Source: JAZOXB01 sp040096185
GTDB lineage: Bacteria; Bacillota; Clostridia; Oscillospirales; Oscillospiraceae
NCBI RefSeq assembly: GCF_040096185.1
Contig: NZ_JBBMFF010000244.1
Location: forward strand, 62,001-126,000
Direction: 5' to 3'
DNA: 64,000 nucleotides
Positions 63,766 to 64,000 of this stretch are shown in pieces. The notes below the pieces were generated by a model. The model saw only the letters and a program-made list of their open reading frames with translations, did no database searches and was not told the origin of the DNA. Both the position numbers and the translations under genes were made by a program. The number at the start of each line of letters is the position of its first letter. The first letter of the stretch is position 1.

Positions 63766-64000
63766 TTACAGTAGATCGTTCAGTAGATTCATACACTTGA
63801 CCTTCTGTTGGAGGTTTGCACTTCCGTAGACATTCAGTGTAAAGGACACATTCTTATGACCGAGAATTTCAGAGAGCGACTTTATATCAAACTCCGGTAT
63901 CTCAATCGCCCTGACCGCGAATGTATGTCGGATCTCATGGAACTTCACCTTCTCCAATCCATTCCGTTTCAGGAAACGGGTGAAGAACTGTCGATAAGTA
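63766..64000 (-). CDS. int: tyrosine integrase of ICE2 (C-terminal part, cut by the right edge)
   Basis: 78 C-terminal codons are visible, still open at 64000. Catalytic features are His-x-x-Arg in FHEIRHTFAVRA, His in SEILGHKNVSFTL, and Tyr in LNVYGSANLQQK. These place it in the Tn916/Tn1549 integrase family. The N-terminal and core-binding parts and the first catalytic Arg lie beyond the window. Its presence at the far end from 39450 defines ICE2 as a tyrosine-recombinase element nested in a serine-recombinase element. Confidence 0.9.
   Translation of the reverse strand, partial: TYRQFFTRFLKRNGLEKVKFHEIRHTFAVRAIEIPEFDIKSLSEILGHKNVSFTLNVYGSANLQQKVKCMNLLNDLL

Overview
The window looks like chromosome from a gut Firmicute (class Clostridia). 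The evidence is the moderately GC-rich protein style, strong AGGAGG ribosome binding sites with many TTG/GTG starts, and the Tn916/Tn1549/Tn4451-type gene families. I see no rRNA, tRNA or housekeeping operon. Almost everything belongs to mobile elements stacked on or inside one another.

Region A (1-about 10,350) is one end of a tailed-phage prophage. A leftward early operon (about 7,500 to 1, running off the left edge) encodes nucleases, an SNF2 helicase, a PP-loop ATPase, an SprT-like protein and small regulators. It faces a rightward CI/LexA-like repressor, with palindromic GTGTCC-TTTA-GGACAC operators at the switch. A tyrosine integrase follows at 9,233-10,246.

Region B (about 10,450-18,265) is an integrative mobilizable element (IME): Cys-rich VLP protein, RepA-like HTH protein, DUF3847, a MobQ-like oriT, an SdpI-like cargo gene, a MobA/MobL relaxase, CHC2 primase, VapE-like helicase and a large serine recombinase. 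Its right end cuts the maff2 gene of the next element, of which only the last 26 codons remain (18,270-18,350).

Region C (about 18,266-39,449) is ICE1, a Tn1549-like conjugative element. It has a type IV secretion core (VirB6-like, PrgI, VirB4, CD1108-type hydrolase, DUF4315, DUF4366), two DNA methyltransferases, topoisomerase III and a giant ArdA-ArdC-YodL antirestriction fusion. A MobC/relaxase pair with an oriT and a Tn916-like regulatory end (XRE, sigma factor, HTH) with TnpW and a serine recombinase complete it. An AT-rich cargo module (35,860-37,430) carries a Cys-rich KTR protein and an RlmN/Cfr-type 23S rRNA methyltransferase behind an 8-residue leader peptide (MLHSMRIR) and two terminator hairpins. 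This resembles an antibiotic-sensing attenuator.

Region D (about 39,450 to beyond 64,000) is ICE2, a second Tn1549-like element inserted in the serine recombinase gene of ICE1, which is broken after about 83 codons. It repeats the ICE1 transfer core in the same order and adds the left-hand genes not visible in ICE1: antirepressor, RepA-like/DUF6017, PcfB, VirD4 and two maff2 copies encoding identical proteins. Its antirestriction domains are separate genes (ArdC-like, MutS-I-like, ArdA). It ends in an XRE/SLOG pair with shared operator-like sites and a leftward tyrosine integrase cut by the right edge. No relaxase is visible in ICE2.

The most interesting points are the leader-controlled RlmN/Cfr-like gene, the inverted pair of oriT-like sequences in ICE1 (one directly upstream of the antirestriction fusion), the nested insertions that disable maff2 and the ICE1 recombinase, and PP-loop sulfurtransferase/reductase-like genes in all three of the prophage, ICE1 and ICE2.
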